64,000 bases of DNA from Cellulomonas sp. (lineage in GTDB: Bacteria; Actinomycetota; Actinomycetes; Actinomycetales; Cellulomonadaceae). The stretch lies in assembly GCF_017744555.1 (NCBI RefSeq), contig NZ_JAGIBD010000001.1:429606-493605 (forward strand). The letters are read 5' to 3'. The notes below the pieces were generated by a model, which did no database searches, was not told where the DNA came from, and was given only the letters and a program-made list of their open reading frames with translations. Each line of letters begins with the position of its first letter. Position 1 is the stretch's first letter. This document shows, in pieces, positions 37,601 to 45,510 of this stretch. The position numbers were made by a program, and so were the translations under genes.

Positions 37601-38127
37601 ACGGCTTCGTCCAGGCCGGCGCGATCATCAGCGGCGAGCACACGGACGCGTGGGGCGGCGGCCTGTCGCAGCTGTCGACGACGACGTTCAACGCCGCCTA
37701 TCTGGCGGGCATGGAGGACGTGGCGCACACGCCGCACAGTGAGTGGTTCGCCCGGTACCCGGAGGGCCGTGAGGCGACGATCTTCACGGGCTCGATCGAC
37801 ATGAAGTGGAAGAACACCACCCCGTACGGCGCGCTCGTGCAGGCCTGGACGGCGAACGGACGCACCTACGTCCGGCTGTGGGGCACGAAGTACTGGACGG
37901 TCGAGTCGACCACGAGTGCCCGCTCAGGCGTCGTCTCCCCGACGACGGTCTACTCGCAGTCGCCGACGTGCGAGGCGTCCTCGGCCGGCAACCCGGGCTT
38001 CAGCGTGACGGTGACGCGCAAGATCTTCCTCAACGGCGACCTGCAGAAGACCGAGGCGAAGACGACGCGGTACAAGCCGCAGAACAAGGTGGTGTGCGGC
38101 GCGCCCCCGGCCGCACCGACGCCGTAG
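34684..38127 (+). CDS. VanW-family protein with repeat-rich N-terminus and peptidoglycan-binding domains
   Basis: 1147 residues. Residues 1 to about 590 are low complexity: acidic Thr/Ser/Asp/Glu, an SDETA-type block, then Ala/Pro with APNPS repeats. A basic segment and membrane helix (RRLLVTAGVVVVLGAAYVGA) follow. The external part has two PG_binding_4-like modules (GATVAGVDIGGLSSSAAVDRL, and a second one) and a VanW domain (NISNGAAKITGTLVKPGETFS, GGGLSQLSTTTFNAAYLAGM). The long N-terminus is therefore cytoplasmic. VanW function is unknown; these modules occur with L,D-transpeptidases, so a cell-wall role is likely. Start ATG 34684 has a good ribosome site. Confidence 0.9.
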   Translation: MTDGTDLDDAAQAVRPGPGTTDPSRKPVPHNGTMPHPHEPESSTGASDEVAATDGTASDETASDEVAATDEAAATDEVATGAAAPSESSPAGETAPADEPVATDAASATGDVVTDEPVAADEAGPHEVEPVEVEPVEVEPVDAEATASLAADGAADADAGDPTADLEEASSTTDPAPASSGPVWPVWGGSAGAAPAPTSDRTDDASDESASDAIAAVETASVENASGETGSDGSASDESGSDESGSDETASDETASDETASDETASDRPTPEVFTSEEASSDEVASDKVASDEAVSTATDDVDAAADAPSGLVDETATETVAPATPEPTAAQADARAVEDDSTLDATVADVPDAAVADAAVPAAAVPAAAAPSANAPVAAASAASATDAPPAAETAPAASSAAVVAPTPEPKPAPTAQSPSAPNPSAPNPSAPNPSAPNPSAPNPSAPASSAPAAPALTGAAPPAPTSAPPAAAMPAPPAAPPQRPVAAQAPATAPAPVAPERAATAAFAPPTSTQPPVTPPPAPPVRPPLTAAPTPAAPRGPFSPVDSGAPTSGPRIPSGPVAPDASGPERPASPLDDFDAEDGTRRWPRRLLVTAGVVVVLGAAYVGASYALADHVARGATVAGVDIGGLSSSAAVDRLESELADATTQPIPVVANDVQATIDPTAAGLELDAEATVATFTGPHIANPLHLWRQIVGEGEHLAKAKVDEDKLAAAVEDLTSSLALAPVDGTVVFVDTVPKSTAAVDGWKLDEDGAVQTLTDGWISAERPVVLPTEVVAPAVTQEETDAAMTGAARSLTSGPVSVLVADRLAMLQPATLAANASFAPKDGALVLELNGDGLVEDVLKQLPDLLTESADAHFEFQNDAPVIVPGTPGTSLDPAALAAAVTTASTASDRTAKVDLVQADPAESTAELEALGIKEIVTEFSTPLTSEPRRTTNISNGAAKITGTLVKPGETFSLTEALGPVDAAHGFVQAGAIISGEHTDAWGGGLSQLSTTTFNAAYLAGMEDVAHTPHSEWFARYPEGREATIFTGSIDMKWKNTTPYGALVQAWTANGRTYVRLWGTKYWTVESTTSARSGVVSPTTVYSQSPTCEASSAGNPGFSVTVTRKIFLNGDLQKTEAKTTRYKPQNKVVCGAPPAAPTP
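35356..35475 (+). repeat. Eight 15-bp tandem repeats in the VanW-family gene
   Basis: Units follow GCGTCCGACGAGACT, encoding A/G-S-D-E-T/S. Several neighbours are identical or differ by one base, which suggests slipped-strand change in steps of five residues without frame loss. Confidence 0.85.
35941..36045 (+). repeat. Seven 15-bp tandem repeats (APNPS) in the VanW-family gene
   Basis: CCGTCGGCTCCGAAC occurs four times exactly, then three degenerate copies follow. They encode P-S-A-P-N. Exact copies at DNA level indicate recent expansion. Confidence 0.88.
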
Positions 38128-38130
38128 CGC

Positions 38131-38403
38131 TCAGCCGCCGGTCCGGTCCCTGCGGGGCGGGGCCGGCGGCACCGTCTTGGCGAGGCTGATGGCGGCTGCG
38201 GGGACGTGGACGTCGCCGTTCCGGGTCCGGACGAGCACGCCGTCGTCGTCGACCGCGAGGAGGTCGCCGAGCACGTCGGTGAACCGGGGCTCGCCGCCGG
38301 CCCGGGCGGGCAGAGCACCGTCAGGCACGTCGTCGCGACGCCGCCGCACGACGACCCGGACCCCCGGGGCCCAGCCGCGCCAGACGTCGTCAGGGGTGCT
38401 CAT
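38131..38403 (-). CDS. Stand-alone SH3-like protein related to the Rv0428c N-terminal domain
   Basis: 90-residue protein whose sequence (GWAPGVRVVVRRRR, FTDVLGDLLAVDDDGVLVRTRNGDVHVPAAAISLAKTVPP) resembles the N-terminal SH3-like domain of Rv0428c-type GNAT acetyltransferases. Here it ends after PPAPPRRDR with no acetyltransferase domain. Start ATG 38403 is chosen over the track's 38472. It is antisense between the VanW gene and fdxA. It may be a truncated relic or a functional single-domain protein; the family link is from recognition, not a search. Confidence 0.75.
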   Translation of the reverse strand: MSTPDDVWRGWAPGVRVVVRRRRDDVPDGALPARAGGEPRFTDVLGDLLAVDDDGVLVRTRNGDVHVPAAAISLAKTVPPAPPRRDRTGG

Positions 38404-38498
38404 GCGCGCCGACCTCGGGTCGCGGTGCTGGTGGCAGGGGGTGTACGGCCGTCGGTGGACGGTCGTGGACACCGCGTCACGGCGGCGAGCATGTGAGG

Positions 38499-38504
38499 GA
38501 TAAT
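38499..38504 (+). promoter_or_regulatory. -10 box (GATAAT) of fdxA
   Basis: GATAAT (or the overlapping TAATAG) lies about 30 bases before GTG 38534 and stands out as the only A/T-rich patch there; GGAGGA precedes the start as ribosome site. Confidence 0.45.
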
Positions 38505-38533
38505 AGGACCCCCTGCTCAGTGGAGGACCTGCC

Positions 38534-38860
38534 GTGACCTATGTGATCGCCGAACCCTGCGTGGACGTCAAGGACAAGGCGTGCATCGAGGAGTGTCCGG
38601 TCGACTGCATCTACGAGGGCAAGCGCTCGCTGTACATCCACCCGGACGAGTGCGTCGACTGCGGTGCGTGCGAGCCGGTGTGCCCCGTCGAGGCGATCTA
38701 CTACGAGGACGACGTCCCGGAGCAGTGGAGCGAGTACTACAAGGCGAACGTCGAGTTCTTCGACGACCTCGGGTCGCCGGGCGGTGCCGCGAAGATGGGC
38801 GAGATCGACAAGGACCACCCCATCATCGCGACGCTGCCGCTGCGCGTGCACGACGCCTGA
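38534..38860 (+). CDS. fdxA: 7Fe-type ferredoxin FdxA
   Basis: Small acidic electron carrier of 108 residues with [3Fe-4S] and [4Fe-4S] clusters. By comparison with Azotobacter FdI, Cys9, Cys17 and Cys50 bind the 3Fe cluster; Cys21, Cys40, Cys43 and Cys46 bind the 4Fe cluster. The C-terminal half (YYEDDVPEQWSEYYKANVEFF) is typical of actinobacterial FdxA. GTG 38534 follows TGGAGGACC. It lies ten bases before dapC, a common actinobacterial pairing. It might accept electrons from FprA at 59511, but that is inference. Confidence 0.97.
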   Translation: MTYVIAEPCVDVKDKACIEECPVDCIYEGKRSLYIHPDECVDCGACEPVCPVEAIYYEDDVPEQWSEYYKANVEFFDDLGSPGGAAKMGEIDKDHPIIATLPLRVHDA

Positions 38861-38870
38861 CGCACCCCGG

Positions 38871-40016
38871 ATGGGCCTGCTGACCGGCACGCTGCCGGAC
38901 TTCCCGTGGGACACGCTCGTGCCGTACGCCGAACGGGCGCGCGCGCACGAGCGTGGTGTCGTCGACCTGTCCGTCGGCACGCCGGTGGACCCGACCCCGA
39001 CGGTCGTGCGCGACGCGCTCGCCGGGGCCGCCGACTCGCCGGGCTACCCGCTCACGCACGGCACGCCCGCGCTGCGGGAGGCCGTGGTGCGGTGGTTCGC
39101 CCGACGGCGCGGCGTGCCCGGTCTCGACCCTGCGGCGGTGCTGCCGACGGTGGGCTCCAAGGAGCTCGTCGCGCTGCTGCCGTCCCTGCTGAGCCTCGGC
39201 GACGGCGACGTGGTGCTGCACCCGGCTGCGGCGTACCCCACGTACGACGTGGGCGCCCGGCTGGCGGGTGCGACGCCCGAGCCGACGTCCGACCCGGTCG
39301 CTCGGCTCGCGCAGGGCGGTGTCCGGCTCGTCTGGCTGAACTCGCCGGGCAACCCGGACGGCCGCGTGCTCGGGGTCGACGAGCTCCGGGCGGTGGTCGA
39401 CGCGGCGCGGGCGGCCGCCGAGCGTGAGGGCGAGCCGGTCGTCGTCGCCTCCGACGAGTGCTACGCCGAGCTGGCGTGGGACGAGCCGTGGGCGTCGTCG
39501 GGCGTGCCGAGCGTGCTCGACCCACGCGTCACGGGCGGCGACCTCACGGGTCTGCTCGCGGTCTACTCGTTGTCGAAGCAGTCGAACCTCGCCGGCTACC
39601 GCGCGGCGTTCGCCGCGGGGGACCCGGAGCTCGTCGCTCGGCTGCTCGAGACGCGCAAGCACGCCGGGATGATCGTGCCCGGACCGGTGCAGGCGGCGAT
39701 CGAGGCGGCGCTCGCGGACGACGCGCACGTGGGCGAGCAGCGCGAACGGTACCGGCGTCGACGTGAGGTGCTGCGGGCGGCGTTCGAGGGCGCGGGGTAC
39801 AAGGTCGACGGGTCGCACGCCGGCCTGTATCTGTGGGTGCGGCCCGAGCACGGCGCCCAGGACTGCTGGGTCACGGTCGCCGACCTCGCCGAGCTCGGGA
39901 TCCTCGTGGCGCCCGGCGAGTTCTACGGCGCCCAGGCCGCGGGGCACGTCCGCGTGGCGCTGACGGCCACCGACGCGAAGGTCGCCGAGGCCGCCGCGCG
40001 ACTGACCGGGGCCTGA
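38871..40016 (+). CDS. dapC: Succinyldiaminopimelate transaminase
   Basis: PLP-dependent class I/II aminotransferase, 381 residues, making N-succinyl-LL-DAP from the keto acid in lysine/peptidoglycan synthesis. PLP-site features include NSPGNPDG, SDECYAELAW and the Schiff-base lysine in SLSKQSNLAGYRAAF. The head DFPWDTLVPYAERARAH matches actinobacterial DapC. ATG 38871 is ten bases after fdxA; the track's start lies inside fdxA. Together with dapD and dapE nearby it covers three consecutive steps of the succinylase pathway. A short hairpin includes its stop. Confidence 0.93.
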   Translation: MGLLTGTLPDFPWDTLVPYAERARAHERGVVDLSVGTPVDPTPTVVRDALAGAADSPGYPLTHGTPALREAVVRWFARRRGVPGLDPAAVLPTVGSKELVALLPSLLSLGDGDVVLHPAAAYPTYDVGARLAGATPEPTSDPVARLAQGGVRLVWLNSPGNPDGRVLGVDELRAVVDAARAAAEREGEPVVVASDECYAELAWDEPWASSGVPSVLDPRVTGGDLTGLLAVYSLSKQSNLAGYRAAFAAGDPELVARLLETRKHAGMIVPGPVQAAIEAALADDAHVGEQRERYRRRREVLRAAFEGAGYKVDGSHAGLYLWVRPEHGAQDCWVTVADLAELGILVAPGEFYGAQAAGHVRVALTATDAKVAEAAARLTGA

Positions 40017-40033
40017 CGCTGTGAGCGGCGTCA
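40014..40033 (+). terminator. Short hairpin at the dapC stop
   Basis: TGACGC-N8-GCGTCA forms a 6-bp stem that includes the dapC TGA. It may terminate transcription; weak because it lacks a T-tract. Confidence 0.35.
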
Positions 40034-40196
40034 CACCGAGGCGGACTGTCCGAGGATTCGTCACGGCGCACCAGCCGCAGGTACCGTCGAGCCTGGCCAA
40101 CGAGGGCCCCCGAGCCGCCGGCCACCGGCCGCCGTCATCGACCACCGGCTCCACGCGGCACCCCCGCCACAGCCGTTCGTCGCAGGAAGGAACACC

Positions 40197-41495
40197 ATGT
40201 CGGACGTCGTGACCGCGCCGGTGCAGCTGATCGTGGACGGGCAGTCGCGGGACCTCCCGATCGTGCCCGCGACCGAGGGGAACGACGGCATCGTCGTCTC
40301 GTCGCTCCTGCGCGACACCGGCCTGGTCACCGTGGACCCCGGCTTCATGAACACCGCGTCCTGCGAGTCGAAGATCACCTACATCGACGGCGACGCGGGC
40401 ATCCTGCGCTACCGCGGCTACCCCATCGAGCAGCTCGCCGAGCAGGCGACGTTCCTCGAGGTGGCCTACCTCCTGATCCACGGCGCGCTCCCGACGCCGA
40501 CGGAGCTCGACGCGTTCACGGAGCGGGTCAACCGCCACACGCTCGTCCACGAGGACTTCCGCACGTTCATGGGGACGTTCCCGCGCAACGCGCACCCCAT
40601 GGCCGTGATGTCGTCGGCGATCAACGCGCTGTCCACGTTCTACCCGGAGTCGCTCGACCCGCAGGATCCCGAGACCGTCGAGCTCGCGACCGTCCTCATC
40701 CTCGCGAAGACGCGGACCATCACGTCGTACGTGCACCGCGCCTCCAAGGGCGAGCCGCTGCTCTACCCGGACTACTCGCGCGGGTACGTCGAGGACTTCC
40801 TGCGGATGACGTTCGCGGTGCCCTACCAGCAGTGGGACCCGGACCCGGTCGTGGTGCAGGCGCTCGACAAGCTCCTCATCCTGCACGCGGACCACGAGCA
40901 GAACTGCTCGACGTCGACCGTCCGCATCGTCGGCTCGTCGCAGGCGAACCTGTACGCGTCGGTCGCCGCCGGCATCAACGCGCTGTCCGGCCCGCTGCAT
41001 GGCGGGGCCAACGAGGCCGTGCTCAAGATGCTCACCGAGATCCAGAAGAACGGCGGCGACGCCACCGACTTCATGCGCCGGGTCAAGGACAAGGAGCCGG
41101 GCGTCCGGCTCATGGGCTTCGGGCACCGCGTCTACAAGAACTACGACCCGCGCGCGGCGATCGTGAAGAAGAGCGCCGACGCCGTGCTCGCGGCCCTCGG
41201 CAAGGACGACGAGCTGCTCGACCTGGCCCGCGGCCTCGAGGAGATCGCGCTCAGCGACGACTACTTCATCTCGCGCAAGCTGTACCCGAACGTCGACTTC
41301 TACACGGGCCTCATCTACAAGGCCATGGGCTTCGACGAGCGGATGTTCACGCCGCTGTTCGCGCTCGGCCGGATGCCGGGCTGGATCGCCCAGTGGCGCG
41401 AGATGATGCTCGACCCGCAGACGAAGATCGGCCGGCCGCGGCAGATCTACACGGGGGAGACAGCTCGCGACTACGTGCCGGTCGACGCCCGCTGA
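40197..41495 (+). CDS. gltA: Citrate synthase
   Basis: Condenses oxaloacetate and acetyl-CoA in the TCA cycle; 432 residues. Type II signatures are visible: FMNTASCESKITYIDGDAGILRYRGYPIEQLA at the N-terminus, the His-containing SGPLHGGANEAVLKML, GFGHRVYKNYDPRA, and a C-terminal RPRQIYTG. The N-terminal beta domain is typical of NADH-sensitive hexameric enzymes. ATG 40197 has AGGAAGGAAC upstream. The 180-base upstream gap holds a weak TACCGT box near 40082. Its TGA abuts the TCA stop of the next convergent gene. Confidence 0.97.
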   Translation: MSDVVTAPVQLIVDGQSRDLPIVPATEGNDGIVVSSLLRDTGLVTVDPGFMNTASCESKITYIDGDAGILRYRGYPIEQLAEQATFLEVAYLLIHGALPTPTELDAFTERVNRHTLVHEDFRTFMGTFPRNAHPMAVMSSAINALSTFYPESLDPQDPETVELATVLILAKTRTITSYVHRASKGEPLLYPDYSRGYVEDFLRMTFAVPYQQWDPDPVVVQALDKLLILHADHEQNCSTSTVRIVGSSQANLYASVAAGINALSGPLHGGANEAVLKMLTEIQKNGGDATDFMRRVKDKEPGVRLMGFGHRVYKNYDPRAAIVKKSADAVLAALGKDDELLDLARGLEEIALSDDYFISRKLYPNVDFYTGLIYKAMGFDERMFTPLFALGRMPGWIAQWREMMLDPQTKIGRPRQIYTGETARDYVPVDAR

Positions 41496-42401
41496 TCAGC
41501 CCGCGAGCGTCACGACGACGCTGCCCGGGCCGACGGGCTCGGCGTCGGTGATCGTCGTCCACGTGTCGCCGTCGGACCGATCCCACACCTGGTCGGCGAC
41601 CTCGACGCGCGTGACGGCGAGCGGCTGCGCGACGGCGACGGCCCACTGCGCGACGGCCCAGCCGAGCCGGGTGCGGTCGGTCTCGGGGCCGAGCGGCCCG
41701 GCGTCGAGCGCGACGTCGATCTCCCCGTCAGCGCTGGGCTGCACCTGCGCGGGTAGGTCGCCGAGGTCGCGCTGCACGCGTGCGACGAGCGCCTGCGCGG
41801 ACCCGCTGCCCGGCGCGGCCTCCGCGAGCGTGCAGGTCAGCGCGTTCGGTGACCACCCGGTGAGTGCGGAGGCGTAGGCGCGGGCGACGCCCTCGTGCTG
41901 GGCGTACGCGTCGGGGAAGCCGGAGCGCTGCACGGCCTGGGCCGCCTCGGTGATGGGCAGCTGTTCGTAGCCGTCGACCTGGGCGAGCCCGTCGTAGAAC
42001 CGGCCCGTCGCGTACACGGGGTCGAGGATCTCCTCGGGAGTGCCCCAGCCCTGTGAGGGCCGCTGCTGGAAGATGCCGAGCGAGTCGCGGTCGCCGCCGG
42101 ACAGGTTGCGGAGCTTGGACTCCTGCAGCGCGGTGGCGAGGGCGATCGTCACGGCCCGCGCGGGGAGGGTACGGCGCACGCCGACGGCCGCGACGAGCGC
42201 GGCGTTGTCGGACTGGTCGGGGGCGAGGAACCAGCGCGTCCCGTCGATGCTGGCCGCGCACCGTTCGGCGACCGGGCTCGCGTCGTGCTGCCGCAGGACG
42301 GTCACCACCAGGGTCACGGCCGCGGCGAGCACGACGAGCACGACGACCAGGCCGCAGCCGGCGCGCGCGGCGCGGCTGCGGCGTGACCGTCGACGAGCCA
42401 C
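41496..42401 (-). CDS. Membrane-anchored lysozyme/transglycosylase-like protein
   Basis: 301 residues. A basic head and one helix (GLVVVLVVLAAAVTLVVTVL) anchor an external domain. The block ALATALQESKLRN...GDRDSLGIFQQRPSQGWGTPEEILDP resembles the lysozyme-like fold of actinobacterial proteins often annotated as heavy-metal transporter; Glu in ALQES is the likely catalytic acid. The C-terminal 100 residues are unrecognised. GTG 42401 starts three bases after the dapD stop, so both are one operon. Peptidoglycan cleavage is inferred from the fold only. Confidence 0.75.
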   Translation of the reverse strand: MARRRSRRSRAARAGCGLVVVLVVLAAAVTLVVTVLRQHDASPVAERCAASIDGTRWFLAPDQSDNAALVAAVGVRRTLPARAVTIALATALQESKLRNLSGGDRDSLGIFQQRPSQGWGTPEEILDPVYATGRFYDGLAQVDGYEQLPITEAAQAVQRSGFPDAYAQHEGVARAYASALTGWSPNALTCTLAEAAPGSGSAQALVARVQRDLGDLPAQVQPSADGEIDVALDAGPLGPETDRTRLGWAVAQWAVAVAQPLAVTRVEVADQVWDRSDGDTWTTITDAEPVGPGSVVVTLAG

Positions 42402-42404
42402 GGG

Positions 42405-43346
42405 TCAGTTGGCGTGCAGGGCGGCGTTTAGCTCGACGCCCGACCCCTGACGGCCGACCGCCTCGACGCCGCCCGTGAGGGAGTTCCGGCGGAACAGCAC
42501 GCCGTCGACGCCGGCGAGCTCACGGGCCTTGACGACCTTGGGCTCGTCCCCGCCGACGAGCGTGACCTTGGTGCCGGCGGTGACGTAGAGGCCGGCCTCG
42601 ACCACGCAGTCGTCGCCGAGGGGGATGCCGACGCCGGCGTTCGCGCCGAGCAGGCTGCGGCGGCCGATGGACACGACCTCGCGACCGCCGCCGGACAGCG
42701 TGCCCATGATCGACGCGCCGCCGCCGATGTCGGAGCCGTCGCCGACGACGACCCCGGCGGAGATCCGGCCCTCGACCATCGAGGTGCCGAGCGTGCCCGC
42801 GTTGTAGTTGACGAAGCCCTCGTGCATGACGGTCGTGCCGGGGGCGAGGTGGGCGCCCAGCCGGACGCGGTCGGCGTCGGCGATCCGGACGCCGCTGGGG
42901 ACGACGTAGTCCACCATCCGCGGGAACTTGTCGACGCCGAGGACGGTCACGGGCACGCCGGTCGCGGCGCGCAGCCGGGCGCGGGTCGTCTCGAACCCGT
43001 CGACCGCGCACGGCCCGCGGTCGGTCCACACCACGTTGGGCAGGACCGCGAAGATGCCGTCGAGGTTCTGCCCGTGCGGGGCGACGAGCCGGTGCGAGAG
43101 CAGGTGCAGCCGCAGGTACGCGTCGGCGGTGTCGGCGGGCGGGGTGTCGAGGTCCACGACGGTCCGCACGACCTCGACCCGTACGCCGCGCAGGTCGTCG
43201 GTCCGCTCGGCGGCCGTGAGGTCGGCCGGTGCGACCGCGTCGTCGGCGGGTGCGCCGAGCTCCGGGGCGGGGTACCAGACGTCGAGCGTGGTGCCGTCGT
43301 GGGTGAGCGTGGCGAGGCCGAAGCCCCACGCCGTGCGCGCAGTCAT
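42405..43346 (-). CDS. dapD: Tetrahydrodipicolinate N-succinyltransferase (actinobacterial type)
   Basis: Left-handed beta-helix acyltransferase that succinylates tetrahydrodipicolinate, 313 residues. Features of the M. tuberculosis-type enzyme are present: [95 protein letters not shown]. Start ATG 43346 is preceded by TAGGGT at leaderless spacing. It diverges from dapE across 118 bases, and both promoters look alike. Confidence 0.96.
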   Translation of the reverse strand: MTARTAWGFGLATLTHDGTTLDVWYPAPELGAPADDAVAPADLTAAERTDDLRGVRVEVVRTVVDLDTPPADTADAYLRLHLLSHRLVAPHGQNLDGIFAVLPNVVWTDRGPCAVDGFETTRARLRAATGVPVTVLGVDKFPRMVDYVVPSGVRIADADRVRLGAHLAPGTTVMHEGFVNYNAGTLGTSMVEGRISAGVVVGDGSDIGGGASIMGTLSGGGREVVSIGRRSLLGANAGVGIPLGDDCVVEAGLYVTAGTKVTLVGGDEPKVVKARELAGVDGVLFRRNSLTGGVEAVGRQGSGVELNAALHAN

Positions 43347-43353
43347 GGCGACA

Positions 43354-43359
43354 ACCCTA
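43354..43359 (-). promoter_or_regulatory. -10 box (TAGGGT) of dapD, leaderless spacing
   Basis: Read on the minus strand, TAGGGT ends 7 bases before the dapD ATG. It mirrors the TAGGGT of divergent dapE. Confidence 0.55.
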
Positions 43360-43451
43360 GGTCAACGGCGACCGCGTCCCGCGCGGTCCGCGCGACCGTC
43401 GCGGCGAGTCCGACGACCCTCGCGACGGCGGAGCCGGGCGGTCGTCCCGGC

Positions 43452-43457
43452 TAGGGT
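43452..43457 (+). promoter_or_regulatory. -10 box (TAGGGT) of dapE, leaderless spacing
   Basis: TAGGGT ends 7 bases before GTG 43465, with no ribosome-binding sequence between. Confidence 0.55.
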
Positions 43458-43464
43458 CGCTCGT

Positions 43465-44583
43465 GTGACGGAGACCGACGCGCGCACCGACCCCACGCCC
43501 GTGCACCTGGACCTGGAGGGCGACCTGGTCGACCTGACCCGGGCACTGTGCGACCTGCCGTCGGTCAGCGGCGACGAGCGGCGGATCGCGGACGCCGTCG
43601 AGACGGCCCTCCGGGCCTACCCGCACCTCGAGGTGCTGCGGGACGGCGACGCGGTCGTCGCCCGGACGTCGACCGGCCGGCCGACGCGTGTCGTGATCGC
43701 GGGGCACCTCGACACGGTGCCGATCGCCGACAACCTGCCGACGCGCGTGGTCGGCGAGGGCGTGCACGCCGAGGTCTGGGGTCGCGGCACGGTCGACATG
43801 AAGGCGGGTGTCGCCGTCCAGCTCGCGCTCGCCGCCGAGCTCGACGCACCGACGCACGACGTCACGTGGGTGTTCTACGACCACGAGGAGGTCGCCGCGG
43901 ACCTCAACGGCCTCGGTCGTCTGGCGAGCCAGCACCCCGACTGGCTCGCGGCCGACTTCGCGGTGCTGTGCGAGCCGACCGCCGGCGGCCTGGAGGGCGG
44001 CTGCAACGGCACGATGCGCGTCGAGGTGCGGCTCGCGGGCGTCGCGGCCCACTCGGCGCGCGCCTGGACGGGCGTGAACGCCGTGCACGCCGCCGGCGAG
44101 GTGCTGCGCCGGCTCGAGGCGTACGAGCCGCGGTCCGTCGAGGTGGACGGGCTGGTGTACCGCGAGAGCCTCAACGCGGTGCTCATCTCGGGCGGCACCG
44201 CGACGAACGTCATCCCCGACGCCTGCGTCGTCACCGTGAACTACCGGTTCGCCCCGTCGGCGTCCGTCGAGCAGGCCGAGGCGCACGTCCGCGAGCTGTT
44301 CGAGGGCTACGACGTGGTGGTCGTGGACGCGGCCCCCGGCGCCCGTCCGGGGCTCGACGATCCCGCGGCACGCGACTTCGCCGCCGCGGTGCTCGCCGTG
44401 ACGGGCGGTGCACCGGCGCCCAAGTACGGCTGGACCGACGTCGCCCGGTTCTCGGCGATGGGCATCCCCGCCGTGAACTTCGGCCCAGGCGACCCGCTGC
44501 TCGCGCACAAGGCCGACGAGCGCTGCCCGGTGGCGCAGATCGCCGTCACGCACCTCGCCCTGCGGGCCTGGCTGACCGCCTGA
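43465..44583 (+). CDS. dapE: Succinyl-diaminopimelate desuccinylase
   Basis: M20 zinc peptidase-fold enzyme releasing LL-DAP, 372 residues. Metal and catalytic motifs are visible: [28 protein letters not shown] and [14 protein letters not shown]. The dimerisation/lid domain has [14 protein letters not shown] and [14 protein letters not shown]-terminal [14 protein letters not shown] carries the last metal His. GTG 43465 follows the TAGGGT box by seven bases; the track's earlier start lies inside dapD promoter DNA. Acts after DapC in lysine and cell-wall precursor synthesis. Confidence 0.96.
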   Translation: MTETDARTDPTPVHLDLEGDLVDLTRALCDLPSVSGDERRIADAVETALRAYPHLEVLRDGDAVVARTSTGRPTRVVIAGHLDTVPIADNLPTRVVGEGVHAEVWGRGTVDMKAGVAVQLALAAELDAPTHDVTWVFYDHEEVAADLNGLGRLASQHPDWLAADFAVLCEPTAGGLEGGCNGTMRVEVRLAGVAAHSARAWTGVNAVHAAGEVLRRLEAYEPRSVEVDGLVYRESLNAVLISGGTATNVIPDACVVTVNYRFAPSASVEQAEAHVRELFEGYDVVVVDAAPGARPGLDDPAARDFAAAVLAVTGGAPAPKYGWTDVARFSAMGIPAVNFGPGDPLLAHKADERCPVAQIAVTHLALRAWLTA

Positions 44584-44675
44584 CGGAGGTGTCGTCCCGG
44601 CCACGGGCGGGTGACGAACAGGCGGCAGCCGTGGATCACCCACGTCGTCCGACGCGTCAGCGCCGGTGACGCGCC

Positions 44676-44681
44676 TACAGT
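44676..44681 (+). promoter_or_regulatory. -10 box (TACAGT), leaderless spacing
   Basis: TACAGT ends 7 bases before ATG 44689 and supports that start for the LOG-family gene. Confidence 0.5.
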
Positions 44682-44688
44682 CGAGCGC

Positions 44689-45510
44689 ATGAGCGACGAC
44701 GGTCAGCCCGCCCCGGGCCACGGGTACCGCAAGGGTCCGGTGCTGCTGCGCGGGCAGCAGATCCCGACCACCACGTCCGACCAGAGGTTGCTGAGCCGGA
44801 CCGACCCGGCCAGCTGGCTGCACGACGACCCCTGGCGCGTCATGCGGATCCAGAGCGAGTTCGTCGAGGGCTTCGGCGCCCTCGCCGAGGTCGGCCCGGC
44901 GGTGAGCGTGTTCGGCTCGGCGCGGGTGCCCGCGGACCACCCGGACTACGCACTCGGCGTCGAGGTTGGCAGCCGGCTCGCGGAGGCCGGCTACGCGGTC
45001 ATCACGGGTGGCGGTCCCGGGATCATGGAGGCCGCGAACTGCGGCGCGAAGAAGGCGGGTGGCCTGTCGGTGGGGCTCGGCATCGAGCTGCCGTTCGAGC
45101 AGGGCATGAACGACTACGTCGACCTGGGCGTGAACTTCCGCTACTTCTTCGCGCGCAAGACGATGTTCGTGAAGTACTCCGAGGGCTTCGTGGTGCTGCC
45201 CGGCGGGTTCGGCACGTTCGACGAGCTCTTCGAGGCGCTCACCCTGGTGCAGACGCACAAGGTGATCAGCTTCCCGATCGTGCTCGTCGGCTCGGACTAT
45301 TGGAGGGGCCTCATCGAATGGGCCTCCGGACCGGTGCTGGCGCGCGGCATGATCTCTCCCGTGGACCTGGACCTCATCAAGATCGTCGACACCGCCGAGG
45401 AGGCGGTCGCGATCGTGCTCGAGCGTGGCGCGGAGCTGCGCGCCGAGGAGGAGAGCGCCGCCGCGGCGACGGCGCAGGCCCAGCAGGCGGCCGAGAGCTC
45501 CACGCGGTGA
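44689..45510 (+). CDS. LOG-family (TIGR00730) nucleotide-binding protein
   Basis: 273-residue Rossmann-fold protein. Motifs are VSVFGSARVPADHPDY, VITGGGPGIMEAAN, GLGIELPFEQGMNDYVD and VVLPGGFGTFDELFEALT; the last holds the PGGxGTxxE signature of cytokinin-activating phosphoribohydrolases. Bacterial members may hydrolyse nucleotide 5'-monophosphates, with varied roles. Start ATG 44689 is chosen over the track's 44611 because of the TACAGT box. The C-terminal Ala/Gln tail is disordered. Its stop overlaps folP2 as GTGA; the same neighbours occur in mycobacteria. Confidence 0.92.
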   Translation: MSDDGQPAPGHGYRKGPVLLRGQQIPTTTSDQRLLSRTDPASWLHDDPWRVMRIQSEFVEGFGALAEVGPAVSVFGSARVPADHPDYALGVEVGSRLAEAGYAVITGGGPGIMEAANCGAKKAGGLSVGLGIELPFEQGMNDYVDLGVNFRYFFARKTMFVKYSEGFVVLPGGFGTFDELFEALTLVQTHKVISFPIVLVGSDYWRGLIEWASGPVLARGMISPVDLDLIKIVDTAEEAVAIVLERGAELRAEEESAAAATAQAQQAAESSTR

